NCBI GenBank assembly: GCA_020200675.1
Contig: JAIVIG010000053.1
Coordinates: forward strand, 1 to 13,368
Length of the DNA stretch: 13,368 nt
Direction of reading: 5' to 3'
Origin: Actinomycetota bacterium
GTDB taxonomy: Bacteria > Actinomycetota > Rubrobacteria > Rubrobacterales > Rubrobacteraceae
Made by a program: the position numbers and the translations under genes. Below, one piece after another: positions 6,547-13,184 of this stretch; the first letter of the stretch is position 1, and each line of letters opens with the position of its first letter. The notes beneath the pieces are model-generated. The model did not search any database. It was not told the DNA's origin and saw only the letters and a list, made by a program, of their open reading frames with translations.

Positions 6547-6923
6547 TTAGCCTTTCAAGACGTAAACCAACGTCGTCTCGTCCGCAGCGTCTTGCATCTC
6601 CAGCCGGCCATTTTGTACCCGGTAGGAGGTGGATTTGCTCAAAGCGCGACGGTAAGCCTCTTCCTGCCGGTTGATAGGCTTTGCACAACCCCTCGCGGTG
6701 CTGGAGACACCGTACAACGCGTTAGCACCCACTCGGTGCCGACGAGATCCGCCGCTATATCGCTGGGCAGATCCTCTATGTATGTTGGCTCTTTCCCATC
6801 CGACGGCCCCGTGCTTCCCGTCGTGGCAGATCCGTCGGCCTGCTCGCCGGAGCGGCTACACGCCGCGAGCGCGATGATTAGTGCCAGGATAACGAGAGAG
6901 ACGATCGGCAGACGGCCGGTCAG
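6547..6923 (-). pseudogene. META-domain (HslJ-like) lipoprotein, broken by an internal deletion and frame change
   Basis: Two frames carry pieces of one gene. The N-terminal piece begins at the end of the J-domain gene: a hydrophobic signal (PIVSLVILALIIALAAC) with lipobox LAAC, a polar linker, then DLVGTEWVLT, which is the usual opening of a META domain. At about 6730 the family likeness moves to the next frame with GCAKPINRQEEAYRRAL, SKSTSYRVQNGRLEM and ADETTLVYVL, the typical end of a META domain, finishing at TAA 6547-6549. The central part (strand with FxGCN-type motif, roughly 30-40 residues) is absent. No ATG, GTG or TTG precedes the signal peptide in frame; a CTG at 6921-6923 overlaps the upstream stop. 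Intact relatives are periplasmic or surface lipoproteins of unclear function. Confidence 0.72.
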
Positions 6924-7747
6924 CGGCGGTCGCGCCAGGCGGTGCGTTGGCGGCGGGAGCCCAGGTAGATCACGACGAGCAGCATGATGATGCCGAGGGT
7001 GGCGAACCGCACCAAACCCTCCGGTCCCCCCGAGCCCCCCACGACCAGCGCGGCTACAAAGACGAGCGCTATGCCCGCCCATCCGGCCGCCCTGTAGGCG
7101 AAGTACGCTGTCAGGAGCCCGGCCAGGATGTAGACGATCGGCATGAACGGCGCCAACGGACCGACCGAAGCCAGAACGCCGGCATTTACGCTCCCCGTGG
7201 CCCACAGCCCGATCTGCCCCACGACGATGAACGCAATAAACGCGCCCAGGAAGCTCAACGCGCCCGTCTTCCAGGTGACCGGCTCAGGATCAAAGTCGTG
7301 CGGCTCGTACCAGCGCGCCTGGCGCTGCGGCGCCCGGTCCCTGCGGCCTCCCCGTCCCTCGGCGCGGCCGCCGGAACTCTCGGGGGAATCTCCCCTGCGG
7401 AACCTGTTGCGGAGGCGCTGGCCCAGGCTCGGGCCGCCCTCGCCCTCGGATTCGCGCTCGTGGCGCTTCTGGGAGACCTCATCGTCGAGCGAGCCGAAGT
7501 CCAGATTGAGGGCCGCGAGTTGGTCGGCGGCGTGGGCGAGATCCAGGGCCTCGTCGTGCTGGCGACGGCGGTTCGGGTCCGAGAGTACAGCGTGGGCTTC
7601 CTGGAGCCGGGCGAACTCCGCCTCGCTGCCGCCCGCGTGGTCCGGGTGCCTCTGCTTCGCCAGCGTCCGGTAGGCGTTCCGGATCTCGGACTGCGACGCG
7701 TTGCGTGGCACGCCGAGCACCCTGTAGTAGTCGATTTGATCTGCCAT
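6920..7747 (-). CDS. Membrane-anchored J-domain (DnaJ-like) protein
   Basis: A 275-residue protein. Residues 5-68 form a J domain (DYYRVLGVPRNASQSEIRNAYRTLA, with the HPD motif at 34-36), the part that stimulates DnaK ATPase. Residues 90-150 are charged and Arg/Gly-rich and look disordered. Residues 161-263 hold about four transmembrane helices, followed by a basic tail (SRRQRTAWRDRR). There is no G/F region, zinc finger or C-terminal substrate domain, so this is a type III J protein that would recruit DnaK to the membrane. ATG 7747 is preceded by AGGGGA, 3 nt away. It starts 7 nt after the queG stop and its TGA overlaps the META pseudogene. The client is unknown. Confidence 0.88.
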   Translation of the reverse strand: MADQIDYYRVLGVPRNASQSEIRNAYRTLAKQRHPDHAGGSEAEFARLQEAHAVLSDPNRRRQHDEALDLAHAADQLAALNLDFGSLDDEVSQKRHERESEGEGGPSLGQRLRNRFRRGDSPESSGGRAEGRGGRRDRAPQRQARWYEPHDFDPEPVTWKTGALSFLGAFIAFIVVGQIGLWATGSVNAGVLASVGPLAPFMPIVYILAGLLTAYFAYRAAGWAGIALVFVAALVVGGSGGPEGLVRFATLGIIMLLVVIYLGSRRQRTAWRDRR

Positions 7748-7754
7748 CGTTCCC

Positions 7755-8963
7755 CTATTCTAAACCATCGACGGGCCGCCGGAGGCCCTCTCTCTCCGCC
7801 CGAAAAGAAGCCCCGAGGGCGTGCTCGATCTCCTCCCGGCACTCCTCGTCGGCCTCCTCCAGAAACGCCCTCTCGAGCACCACCCCGGCCTCCTCGCCCC
7901 CGATCTCCCCGAGCGCCCAGGCCGCGTGTCCCCGCACGAGCGGCGACCCGTCCTCGCGCAGACACCGAACGAGCGCCGGTACGGCCTCATGTAGTCCAAG
8001 GTTCCCCGCCGCCACGCAGCAGTTGCGCAACAGCCCCGCCCGTCCGGGACGGGTCAGGGGCGTGCCGCCGAAGCGCTCCTCGAACTCCTCCTCGGTCCGG
8101 ATGTCGAGCACCTCCTCTATCTTCAGGTACGGCCCGGCGCCGGAGTTCTCGGAGAACTCCGGCCAGCGGCTCACGGTGGCCTTGCGCTTGTTGTACGGGC
8201 AGACCTCCTGGCACACGTCGCAGCCGAAGGCCCAGTCGCCCACGGCCCCGCGCAGCTCTCGCGGGATGGCGCCCCTGTTCTCTATCGTCAGGTACGAGAT
8301 GCACAGCCTCGCGTCCACCACGCCGGGCGCCTTTATCGCGCCGGTGGGGCAGGCGGACATGCAGCGGGTGCAACGGCCGCAGGTGCCCGTGCCCTCCGCG
8401 TCCGGTTCTATCTCCTGGTCCACGATCAAATCCGCGATAAAGAAGTAGGAGCCTATCTCGCCGTTGATGATGCACGAGTTGCGCCCGAAGAAGCCTAGCC
8501 CCGCGTGCTGGGCGGCAGACCTTTCTAACAACGGCACCGCGTCTGTGAACGCGCGCGCCTTGATCCTGCACCCCAGAGCGTCCTCCAGCTCTGATCGTAA
8601 CTCCCGCAACCGCTCCTTTATGACTAGATGGTAGTCCTTGCCCCAGGCGTAGCGCGCGACCCGGCCCCCGCCCTCCAGGTTCTCGGGATGCTCTCCCGGG
8701 TAGTACGAGACCCCCAAAGACACCACGCTCCGGGCGCTCTTTTGCAGGCGTCGCGGGTTCGACAGCAGCTCCGCCGGACGGTGCATGTAGCCCATGTCCG
8801 CCGCCATCCCGGCCTCCTGCCACCTCTCGAGGCGCTCGCCTCCCCTCGTCAGCGGCCCGGCGCCCGTAACCCCGACGAGGTCGAAGCCCGCCGCACGCGC
8901 CTTCTCCTCCAGGATACGCCGGGCCTCGCCGGGATCCCTGTTTCTCTCTCGTTTCGCTTCCAT
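7755..8963 (-). CDS. queG: Epoxyqueuosine reductase QueG
   Basis: A 402-residue protein with the QueG layout: an N-terminal corrinoid-binding reductase domain (GFDLVGVTGAGPL, then FTDAVPLLERSAAQHAGLGFFGRNSCII at about 139-166, with D141), then two 4Fe-4S motifs, CGRCTRCMSACP at 195-206 and CDVCQEVCPYN at 248-258, with C221 in between. The C-terminus (about 310-395) has HEAT-like repeats (LHEAVPALVRCLREDGSPLVRGHAAWALGE), as in known QueG structures. It performs the last step of queuosine synthesis, reducing epoxyqueuosine to queuosine in the tRNA wobble base, using cobalamin. ATG 8963 has no good Shine-Dalgarno sequence but a TAGAAT box lies 10 nt upstream. It heads the minus-strand operon and diverges from marR. 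Confidence 0.95.
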   Translation of the reverse strand: MEAKRERNRDPGEARRILEEKARAAGFDLVGVTGAGPLTRGGERLERWQEAGMAADMGYMHRPAELLSNPRRLQKSARSVVSLGVSYYPGEHPENLEGGGRVARYAWGKDYHLVIKERLRELRSELEDALGCRIKARAFTDAVPLLERSAAQHAGLGFFGRNSCIINGEIGSYFFIADLIVDQEIEPDAEGTGTCGRCTRCMSACPTGAIKAPGVVDARLCISYLTIENRGAIPRELRGAVGDWAFGCDVCQEVCPYNKRKATVSRWPEFSENSGAGPYLKIEEVLDIRTEEEFEERFGGTPLTRPGRAGLLRNCCVAAGNLGLHEAVPALVRCLREDGSPLVRGHAAWALGEIGGEEAGVVLERAFLEEADEECREEIEHALGASFRAEREGLRRPVDGLE

Positions 8964-8973
8964 AGGTGCGCCG

Positions 8974-8979
8974 ATTCTA
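8974..8979 (-). promoter_or_regulatory. Putative -10 box of queG (near-leaderless transcript)
   Basis: On the minus strand TAGAAT lies 10 nt before ATG 8963. Transcription would begin about 2-4 nt before the start codon. No convincing -35 hexamer and no Shine-Dalgarno sequence are visible, which fits a leaderless actinobacterial mRNA. Confidence 0.5.
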
Positions 8980-9049
8980 CCCGGCCTCGGCCCCGGACGA
9001 GCGGGGATTTGGAGCAGTATCTTGTTGAATCGTTCCGAAAGAGCGCATA

Positions 9050-9523
9050 GTGACTAAGGGTCGAAAAGCGAGTAATATTCCGCTCGTGGCCCAGACGGAA
9101 GACATACGGGAGATCCTGAAGTTGCAAGACGAGCTCGTTCGCCACCGGGCGCTCTGGGATGCGGAGCCCTGGCTGGAGTTGGACATGTCGACGCCGCAAC
9201 TCAAGGCTTTGCTCCTGATCTCCGAGGAAGAGGGGATCCGGATGCGCGAGCTGGCGCGCAGGCTGGGTGGCTCGTTCTCGAACGCGACGGTCCTGGTGGA
9301 TCGGCTGGTGGATCGAGGCCTCGTGGAGCGCCTGGCAGATCCCCAGGACCGGAGGGTCGTGCTGGTCCGGGCTGCGGATGAGGGACAGCAGCTCATCGAG
9401 CAACTAGTCACCTCCTGGCGAACGCTCTCGACTCCCCTTCTGGAAGCCCTGGCCCCCGAAGACCTCTCCAAGGTTCACGAGGCGCTCCGCGTGCTTCTCG
9501 AAGCGGCCCAACAGAACCGGTAA
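9050..9523 (+). CDS. MarR family transcriptional regulator
   Basis: A 157-residue winged-helix protein. The DNA-binding region covers about residues 42-110: MSTPQLKALLLISEEEGIRMRELARRLGGSFSNATVLVDRLVDRGLVERL, then the wing LADPQDRRVVLVRAADEG, whose DxRR pattern is typical of MarR. Flanking helices (REILKLQDELVRHRALW and LEALAPEDLSKVHEALRVLLEAA) would form the dimer interface. It has no cysteine, so thiol sensing is unlikely. The GTG start at 9050 has a weak ribosome binding site, and a slightly later start is possible. It diverges from queG with 86 bp between them, so it may control queG and itself. Its ligand cannot be read from the sequence. Confidence 0.9.
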   Translation: MTKGRKASNIPLVAQTEDIREILKLQDELVRHRALWDAEPWLELDMSTPQLKALLLISEEEGIRMRELARRLGGSFSNATVLVDRLVDRGLVERLADPQDRRVVLVRAADEGQQLIEQLVTSWRTLSTPLLEALAPEDLSKVHEALRVLLEAAQQNR

Positions 9524-9534
9524 ACCCGGCCAAC

Positions 9535-9561
9535 GCGGGCCGACAGTAGCGCGAGGCCCGC
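9535..9561. terminator. GC-rich hairpin after marR, possible terminator
   Basis: GCGGGCC (9535-9541) and GGCCCGC (9555-9561) are exact reverse complements around a 13-nt loop, 11 nt after the marR stop codon. Only a weak pyrimidine run (CTCTC) follows. It lies between marR and the convergent GGDEF remnant, so it may serve both strands. Confidence 0.45.
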
Positions 9562-9564
9562 CTC

Positions 9565-9740
9565 TCAAGTTTCTGGAACGAAGATGCGGTCCTTGCCCCG
9601 GCGCTTGGCCTCGTACTTCTCCCTGCCGGCAGCTTCCAAGAGCTCTTCGGCGTCTCTCGATCCCGCGGCGCCGGCGCACGGCGAGCCCGAGCTCTTGCTG
9701 CAGCTTCGAGCGAGATACTCGCGGGCAGTAGGGGATTGGA
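9565..9740 (-). pseudogene. C-terminal remnant of a GGDEF (diguanylate cyclase) gene
   Basis: On the minus strand a frame ending at TGA 9565-9567 reads RDAEELLEAAGREKY, then EAKRRGKDRIFVPET. This matches the end of GGDEF domains (DAxELLxxADxALYxAKRxGRNR). Just upstream, in another frame, KLQQELGLAV looks like the sequence that precedes the last strands of the domain. No GG(D/E)EF motif, start codon or ribosome binding site remains; gabD's promoter occupies the DNA beyond 9740. The gene would have made cyclic di-GMP; what remains is a decayed tail. The match is from the family pattern in my memory, over about 30 residues. Confidence 0.55.
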
Positions 9741-9755
9741 GGAAAAGAGCGCGGG

Positions 9756-9761
9756 TATAAT
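9756..9761 (+). promoter_or_regulatory. Consensus -10 box upstream of gabD
   Basis: A perfect TATAAT lies 133 nt before the gabD start codon. TTGGAG (9736-9741) is 14 nt upstream and GGATTG (9733-9738) is 17 nt upstream; neither is a strong -35. The implied leader is about 125 nt. An ATG at 9770, 8 nt after the box, opens a 61-codon frame that runs into gabD. Confidence 0.6.
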
Positions 9762-9894
9762 GGTGCCGTATGCAGGGCGAGGAGATCAGGAAGCAAGGTT
9801 GTGGTGGTAGCTACGACCGGCCCAAGGATAAGCACGCAACCGCGACGATCGAGGTTGCAATGTCTGGGGAGTTTGGAAAGGAGAGGATAGCGAC

Positions 9895-11403
9895 GTGGAC
9901 ACGCAAACGTCCGAGCAGTCCGTTATCGAGGGTGTCAAGAAGCAGCTTTACATAAACGGTGAGTGGCGCGACGCAGCGGGGGGCGGCACGCTCGCCGTGG
10001 AGGACCCTTCGACCGGTGAGACCCTGTGCGAGGTTGCCGACGCGCAGCCCGAGGACGCCCTCGCGGCGCTCGACGCGGCGAGCAAGGCCCAGGTCGAGTG
10101 GGCCAAGCACCCGCCGCGCCAACGCGGCGAGATCCTGCGCAGCGCCTTCGAGATGATTACTGAGCAGATGGACGAGCTCGCCACGCTCATGACGCTCGAG
10201 ATGGGCAAGCCGGTAGCCGACTCGAAAGCGGAGATCACCTACGCCTCGGAGTTCTTCCGCTGGTACTCGGAGCAGGCCGTACGCATCAACGGCACCTACG
10301 CCGTATCGCCGGACGGCGCGCAGAGAATCATGACCATGAAGCAGCCGGTGGGGCCGTGTCTAATGATCACGCCGTGGAACTTCCCGATGGCGATGGGCAC
10401 GCGCAAGATCGGGCCGGCCATCGCCGCGGGCTGCACGATGGTGATGAAGCCGGCCAAGCAGACGCCCCTGTCGATGCTCAAGCTGGCGGAGATCCTCGAG
10501 GAGGCTGGCCTCCCCGCGGGGGTGCTGAACGTCGTCGTAAGCTCTTCGTCTAGCGATGTCATCTCCCCCATAATCAACGATCCGCGCCTGCGCAAGCTGA
10601 CCTTCACGGGCTCCACGCCGGTCGGACGCCAGCTCATGGAGCAGGCCTCGGAGCAGGTCCTCCGGGTCTCGATGGAGCTCGGCGGCAACGCCCCGTTTAT
10701 CGTCTTCGACGACGCGGACCTGGACGACGTAGTCGCCGCTGCAATGGTCGCCAAGATGCGCAACATGGGCGAGGCCTGCACGGCGGCCAACCGCTTCCAC
10801 GTCGCCAGCTCCGTAGCCGACCAGTTCGCGGAGAAGCTCGCGGAGCAGATGGGCTCGATGAAGGTCGCGCGTGGCACGGAAGAAGGAGCCCAGGTAGGGC
10901 CGCTCATCGACGAAGACCAGCTCGGCAAGGTCGAGGAACTCGTCGGCGACGCGCGAGAGAAGGGCGCGAAAGTGCTCGTGGGCGCCCAAAAGGTGGACGG
11001 CCAGGGCTACTTCTACCAGCCGACCGTGCTGAACGACGTGCCCAAAGAGGCCGACCTGCGCTACGAGGAGATCTTCGGTCCCGTCGCCCCGATCTTCTCC
11101 TTCGACTCCGAGGATGAGGCTGTCGCCGCGGCCAACGACACGGAGTACGGCCTCGTCGCCTACGTCTTCACCAGCAACCTCAACCGCGCGCTCCGCGTGA
11201 TCGAACGTCTCGAGGTGGGCATGGTCGGTCTGAACCAGGGGATGGTCTCGAACGCCGCCGCGCCTTTCGGCGGGGTGAAGCAATCCGGCTTCGGCCGCGA
11301 GGGCGGCGCCGAAGGTATCGAGGAGTACCTGGAGACGAAGTACGTCGCGGTCAACCTCCCCGCGGAGGCTCCCGAGTTTACGGGAGGGACCAGCGTACAG
11401 TAG
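9895..11403 (+). CDS. gabD: NAD(P)-dependent succinate-semialdehyde dehydrogenase
   Basis: A 502-residue aldehyde dehydrogenase. It has the N-terminal KQLYINGEWRDAAGGG, the cofactor region PVGPCLMITPWNFPMAMGTRKIGPAIAAGCTMVMKPA, the catalytic glutamate E261 in SMELGGNAPFIVF and the catalytic cysteine C295 in NMGEACTAANRF. The 34-residue spacing between them is standard. The EACTAANRF signature resembles actinobacterial succinate-semialdehyde dehydrogenases, so the likely reaction is succinate semialdehyde to succinate in GABA or 2-oxoglutarate bypass metabolism; another aldehyde cannot be excluded. GTG 9895 has AAGGAGAGG at 9878-9886. Its own TATAAT promoter lies upstream. It is probably monocistronic: 74 nt separate it from the next gene, which lacks a ribosome binding site. 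Confidence 0.9.
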   Translation: MDTQTSEQSVIEGVKKQLYINGEWRDAAGGGTLAVEDPSTGETLCEVADAQPEDALAALDAASKAQVEWAKHPPRQRGEILRSAFEMITEQMDELATLMTLEMGKPVADSKAEITYASEFFRWYSEQAVRINGTYAVSPDGAQRIMTMKQPVGPCLMITPWNFPMAMGTRKIGPAIAAGCTMVMKPAKQTPLSMLKLAEILEEAGLPAGVLNVVVSSSSSDVISPIINDPRLRKLTFTGSTPVGRQLMEQASEQVLRVSMELGGNAPFIVFDDADLDDVVAAAMVAKMRNMGEACTAANRFHVASSVADQFAEKLAEQMGSMKVARGTEEGAQVGPLIDEDQLGKVEELVGDAREKGAKVLVGAQKVDGQGYFYQPTVLNDVPKEADLRYEEIFGPVAPIFSFDSEDEAVAAANDTEYGLVAYVFTSNLNRALRVIERLEVGMVGLNQGMVSNAAAPFGGVKQSGFGREGGAEGIEEYLETKYVAVNLPAEAPEFTGGTSVQ

Positions 11404-11463
11404 AGCGCGGGGCCGTTTCCGTGCCGGGTGAATGGCATCGCTACCGGGAGTCCCTCCACCGGT

Positions 11464-11469
11464 TACCAT
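11464..11469 (+). promoter_or_regulatory. Possible -10 box of the membrane-protein pair (near-leaderless)
   Basis: TACCAT lies 8 nt before ATG 11478, which has no Shine-Dalgarno sequence. The spacing is that of leaderless genes. There is no -35 match, so this is tentative. Confidence 0.3.
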
Positions 11470-11477
11470 AAGCGGCG

Positions 11478-11987
11478 ATGACTTCGACCGTACGCAACCG
11501 GCTTCTGGCTTTGGGCGTCCTTTGGGGGCTCCTGCTCGCGGCCGTCCCGGCACTTTATATGACGAGCCCCTACCGGCTCACGGGCTTACTCGTGGTCGGG
11601 CTGGCGAGCGCCGCGTTGAGCGGCTGCGTCGGCACGCTGGTGGCCGGACGGCGGGCCGCGAAGAAGGGCGGTGGGCGCCCGGGTCTCCTGGCGGGAGTAG
11701 GGGCCGGGACTCTCCAGGGGCTCGCAGGTGGGGTCGTGGCGGCGCTCCTGATCTGGGCGCTCATGGCGGTGTCGATCTCCGACTTCACGCTGCGCAACCC
11801 GGTCGAGCTCTCGGTCCTGATGAGCCCGACGGTCTTTATTGGCAGCTTCTTCGTCGCCCTCTCGGCCTTCGCGTACGCGCTCGTGGGCGGCGTCTTGCTT
11901 GGCCCCATCTTCGGAACGCTCGTAAACCGCACCGTCCGCGCCGGCAAAAACGCCGCCGGCGAGAAGGAGGACCTCGTTGTACGCTAG
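11478..11987 (+). CDS. Small polytopic membrane protein, first of a pair, unknown function
   Basis: A 169-residue protein with about four to five hydrophobic segments (near residues 8-27, 34-57, 69-100 and 118-146) and basic loops (AGRRAAKKGGGR, NRTVRAGKN) that would face the cytoplasm. I do not recognise the family. Small-residue patterns (GLLAGVGAGTLQGLAGG, ALVGGVLLGPIFG) suggest tight helix packing. ATG 11478 lacks a ribosome binding site. A competing frame from ATG 11432 overlaps it but gives an arginine-rich, non-membrane product without family likeness. The gene ends 11 nt inside the next one, so the two are translationally coupled and probably make one complex. Confidence 0.8.
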   Translation: MTSTVRNRLLALGVLWGLLLAAVPALYMTSPYRLTGLLVVGLASAALSGCVGTLVAGRRAAKKGGGRPGLLAGVGAGTLQGLAGGVVAALLIWALMAVSISDFTLRNPVELSVLMSPTVFIGSFFVALSAFAYALVGGVLLGPIFGTLVNRTVRAGKNAAGEKEDLVVR

Positions 11988-12567
11988 GCTGCTAGGAATA
12001 GGGGCTATCTACGGCTTCGGCTTCACGCTCATAAAGTCCCTCTTCCCGAGTCCCGTCTTGCTGCTCCTGCTCGCCGAGGGGCCGAGCACCGAGGGAGACC
12101 TCGCGGTGCTGGGGAGCGTGTACATAGCCTCGGGGCTCATCGCCGGCATCATCGCCGGTCCGCTCTTCGGCGTCCTCCTGCTCCGGCGGCGGGGCTCCGG
12201 GACCAACGTGGGCGGCTTCAGCGCAGTGCAGTCGGCAGGCGCGGACCTCTGGCGCGCGCTCGTCCTGAGCCTCGTGTTCGCGTTGCTGATAGGTTTGATC
12301 TCCGGCCTCCTCACCATGGGCGCGTACCAGTTCGGCGTCCTGCCCTCCGGTGGCGTCCTCGACCCCCTGAGCCCCATCCGCAACTCCAACTTCCCCACCG
12401 GCGTCCCGCTCCTCGTCGCCTGGGCCCTCGCTCGCGATCTCCTCCCCGCCATGCTCGCCGGCCTGCTCCTCGCCCCCTTCGGCGGCGGTTTCCTCTACCG
12501 CATCTACGCCTCACGGCGTCCCCCGAAGGACACCCCCCACAACAGGTTCTTCGAGGAGGACTTCTAG
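11977..12567 (+). CDS. Small polytopic membrane protein, second of a pair, unknown function
   Basis: A 196-residue protein with about five hydrophobic segments (near residues 5-24, 44-69, 91-116, 143-152 and 156-174) and a charged C-terminal tail (YASRRPPKDTPHNRFFEEDF). The family is not recognised. Its start is an unusual TTG (11977), supported by AAGGAGG at 11964-11970 placed 6 nt upstream, inside the preceding gene; the two genes overlap by 11 nt. IAGIIAGPLFGVLLLRRR here resembles ALVGGVLLGPIFGTLVNRT in the first protein, so the two may be distant paralogues or halves of one membrane unit. No terminator is obvious after TAG 12565-12567. Confidence 0.82.
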   Translation: MYARLLGIGAIYGFGFTLIKSLFPSPVLLLLLAEGPSTEGDLAVLGSVYIASGLIAGIIAGPLFGVLLLRRRGSGTNVGGFSAVQSAGADLWRALVLSLVFALLIGLISGLLTMGAYQFGVLPSGGVLDPLSPIRNSNFPTGVPLLVAWALARDLLPAMLAGLLLAPFGGGFLYRIYASRRPPKDTPHNRFFEEDF

Positions 12568-12588
12568 ATAGCCTGCGGCTCAGGAAAC

Positions 12589-13033
12589 TTAGCCGTCTTC
12601 TCCTTCCAACCAGATCGCATCCGCCCGGTCTTTTGGCCTACCCGTCGCCCGTTTGTTTCGCGGTAGGTGGCGCCGGCTGATAACCGGCACCCTCGATCCC
12701 GCGACTTCTACCTCTTCCCACTCCGACCATGCCGCTTCGAAATCCACCGCGTCTATCGTAGTCAGTATGTCTATGCGCCGGGGAGCGACGCCTATATGGA
12801 ACACGACTCCGGGAGTCTCGAAATCTCGTGCCTCTATCTCGTGCAACGGAGCCCCGAAATGGCCAGCGCCGCCATGACAAGCACGGCGTTGTCTCTGCTG
12901 CTCTCTACCCAAAAATCTATATCGCCGGCTCTTACGTGACCGTGTACAGCCAGCGCGTACGCGCCCACCAGCAGGTCTTAACGCTTTCCTCTGCGAAGGC
13001 TAACAACATGTCTTGGTAATCTGGATTCAGCAA
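12589..13033 (-). pseudogene. Nucleotidyltransferase-like (AbiEii/DUF6036-type) gene with two apparent frameshifts
   Basis: Three consecutive minus-strand frames together give one protein of about 148 residues. Frame 1 from TTG 13033 reads LLNPDYQDMLLAFAEESV. After a break near 12976-12981 the next frame reads DLLVGAYALAVHGH, then VRAGDIDFWVESSRDNAVLVMAALA, with the GDID nucleotidyltransferase motif. After a second break near 12857-12863 the last frame reads FGAPLHEIEARDFETPGVVF, HIGVAPRRIDILTTIDAVDF, PVISRRHLPRNKRATGRPKDRAD and stops at 12589. The total length, 445 nt, is two short of a whole number of codons (447), as expected for two single-base losses. Either the gene is dead or these are sequence errors. 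Relatives are annotated as nucleotidyltransferases, some as toxins. Confidence 0.75.
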
Positions 13034-13178
13034 GGACTTCTTCCTTGAAGGTCCAGGCATCGAGCGCGAGTTGCCACATCATCGAGAGGCGCTCGGCCGG
13101 CGTCGTATCCTTCAGGTCCGTCTCGCTCTCTTGGTCGTGGAGCCTCTTGACCCGGATGGTTCGTGCTGGCTCTGCCAT
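12978..13178 (-). CDS. Small conserved-looking protein paired with the nucleotidyltransferase gene
   Basis: A 66-residue soluble, charged protein. Its central part, TPAERLSMMWQLALDAW, is probably an amphipathic helix, followed by FKEEVLAESRLPRHVV and a basic end (LRRGKR). I recall small proteins of this pattern immediately upstream of nucleotidyltransferase-like genes in several bacteria, so the two may form a two-gene module, but no activity is known to me. It overlaps the 5' end of the nucleotidyltransferase gene by 56 nt in another frame. ATG 13178 has no Shine-Dalgarno sequence; a TATATT box lies 6 nt upstream, which suggests leaderless translation. The frame is intact, unlike its partner. 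Confidence 0.7.
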   Translation of the reverse strand: MAEPARTIRVKRLHDQESETDLKDTTPAERLSMMWQLALDAWTFKEEVLAESRLPRHVVSLRRGKR

Positions 13179-13184
13179 AGCGCA

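Noticed and set aside
6947..8440. Long plus-strand open frame (497 codons) opposite the J-protein gene and queG
   Set aside because: Its product is rich in Arg, Pro and Gly with no domain pattern, and it is the complement of two clearly coding genes. Such frames are common in high-GC DNA.
10360..11553. Long minus-strand open frame (397 codons) opposite gabD
   Set aside because: It is a complement of the aldehyde dehydrogenase coding sequence with no family motif and no start signal.
11432..11995. Plus-strand frame of 187 codons overlapping the first membrane protein
   Set aside because: Its product is arginine- and glycine-rich and featureless, while the overlapping frame from 11478 gives well-formed membrane helices and is coupled to the next gene.
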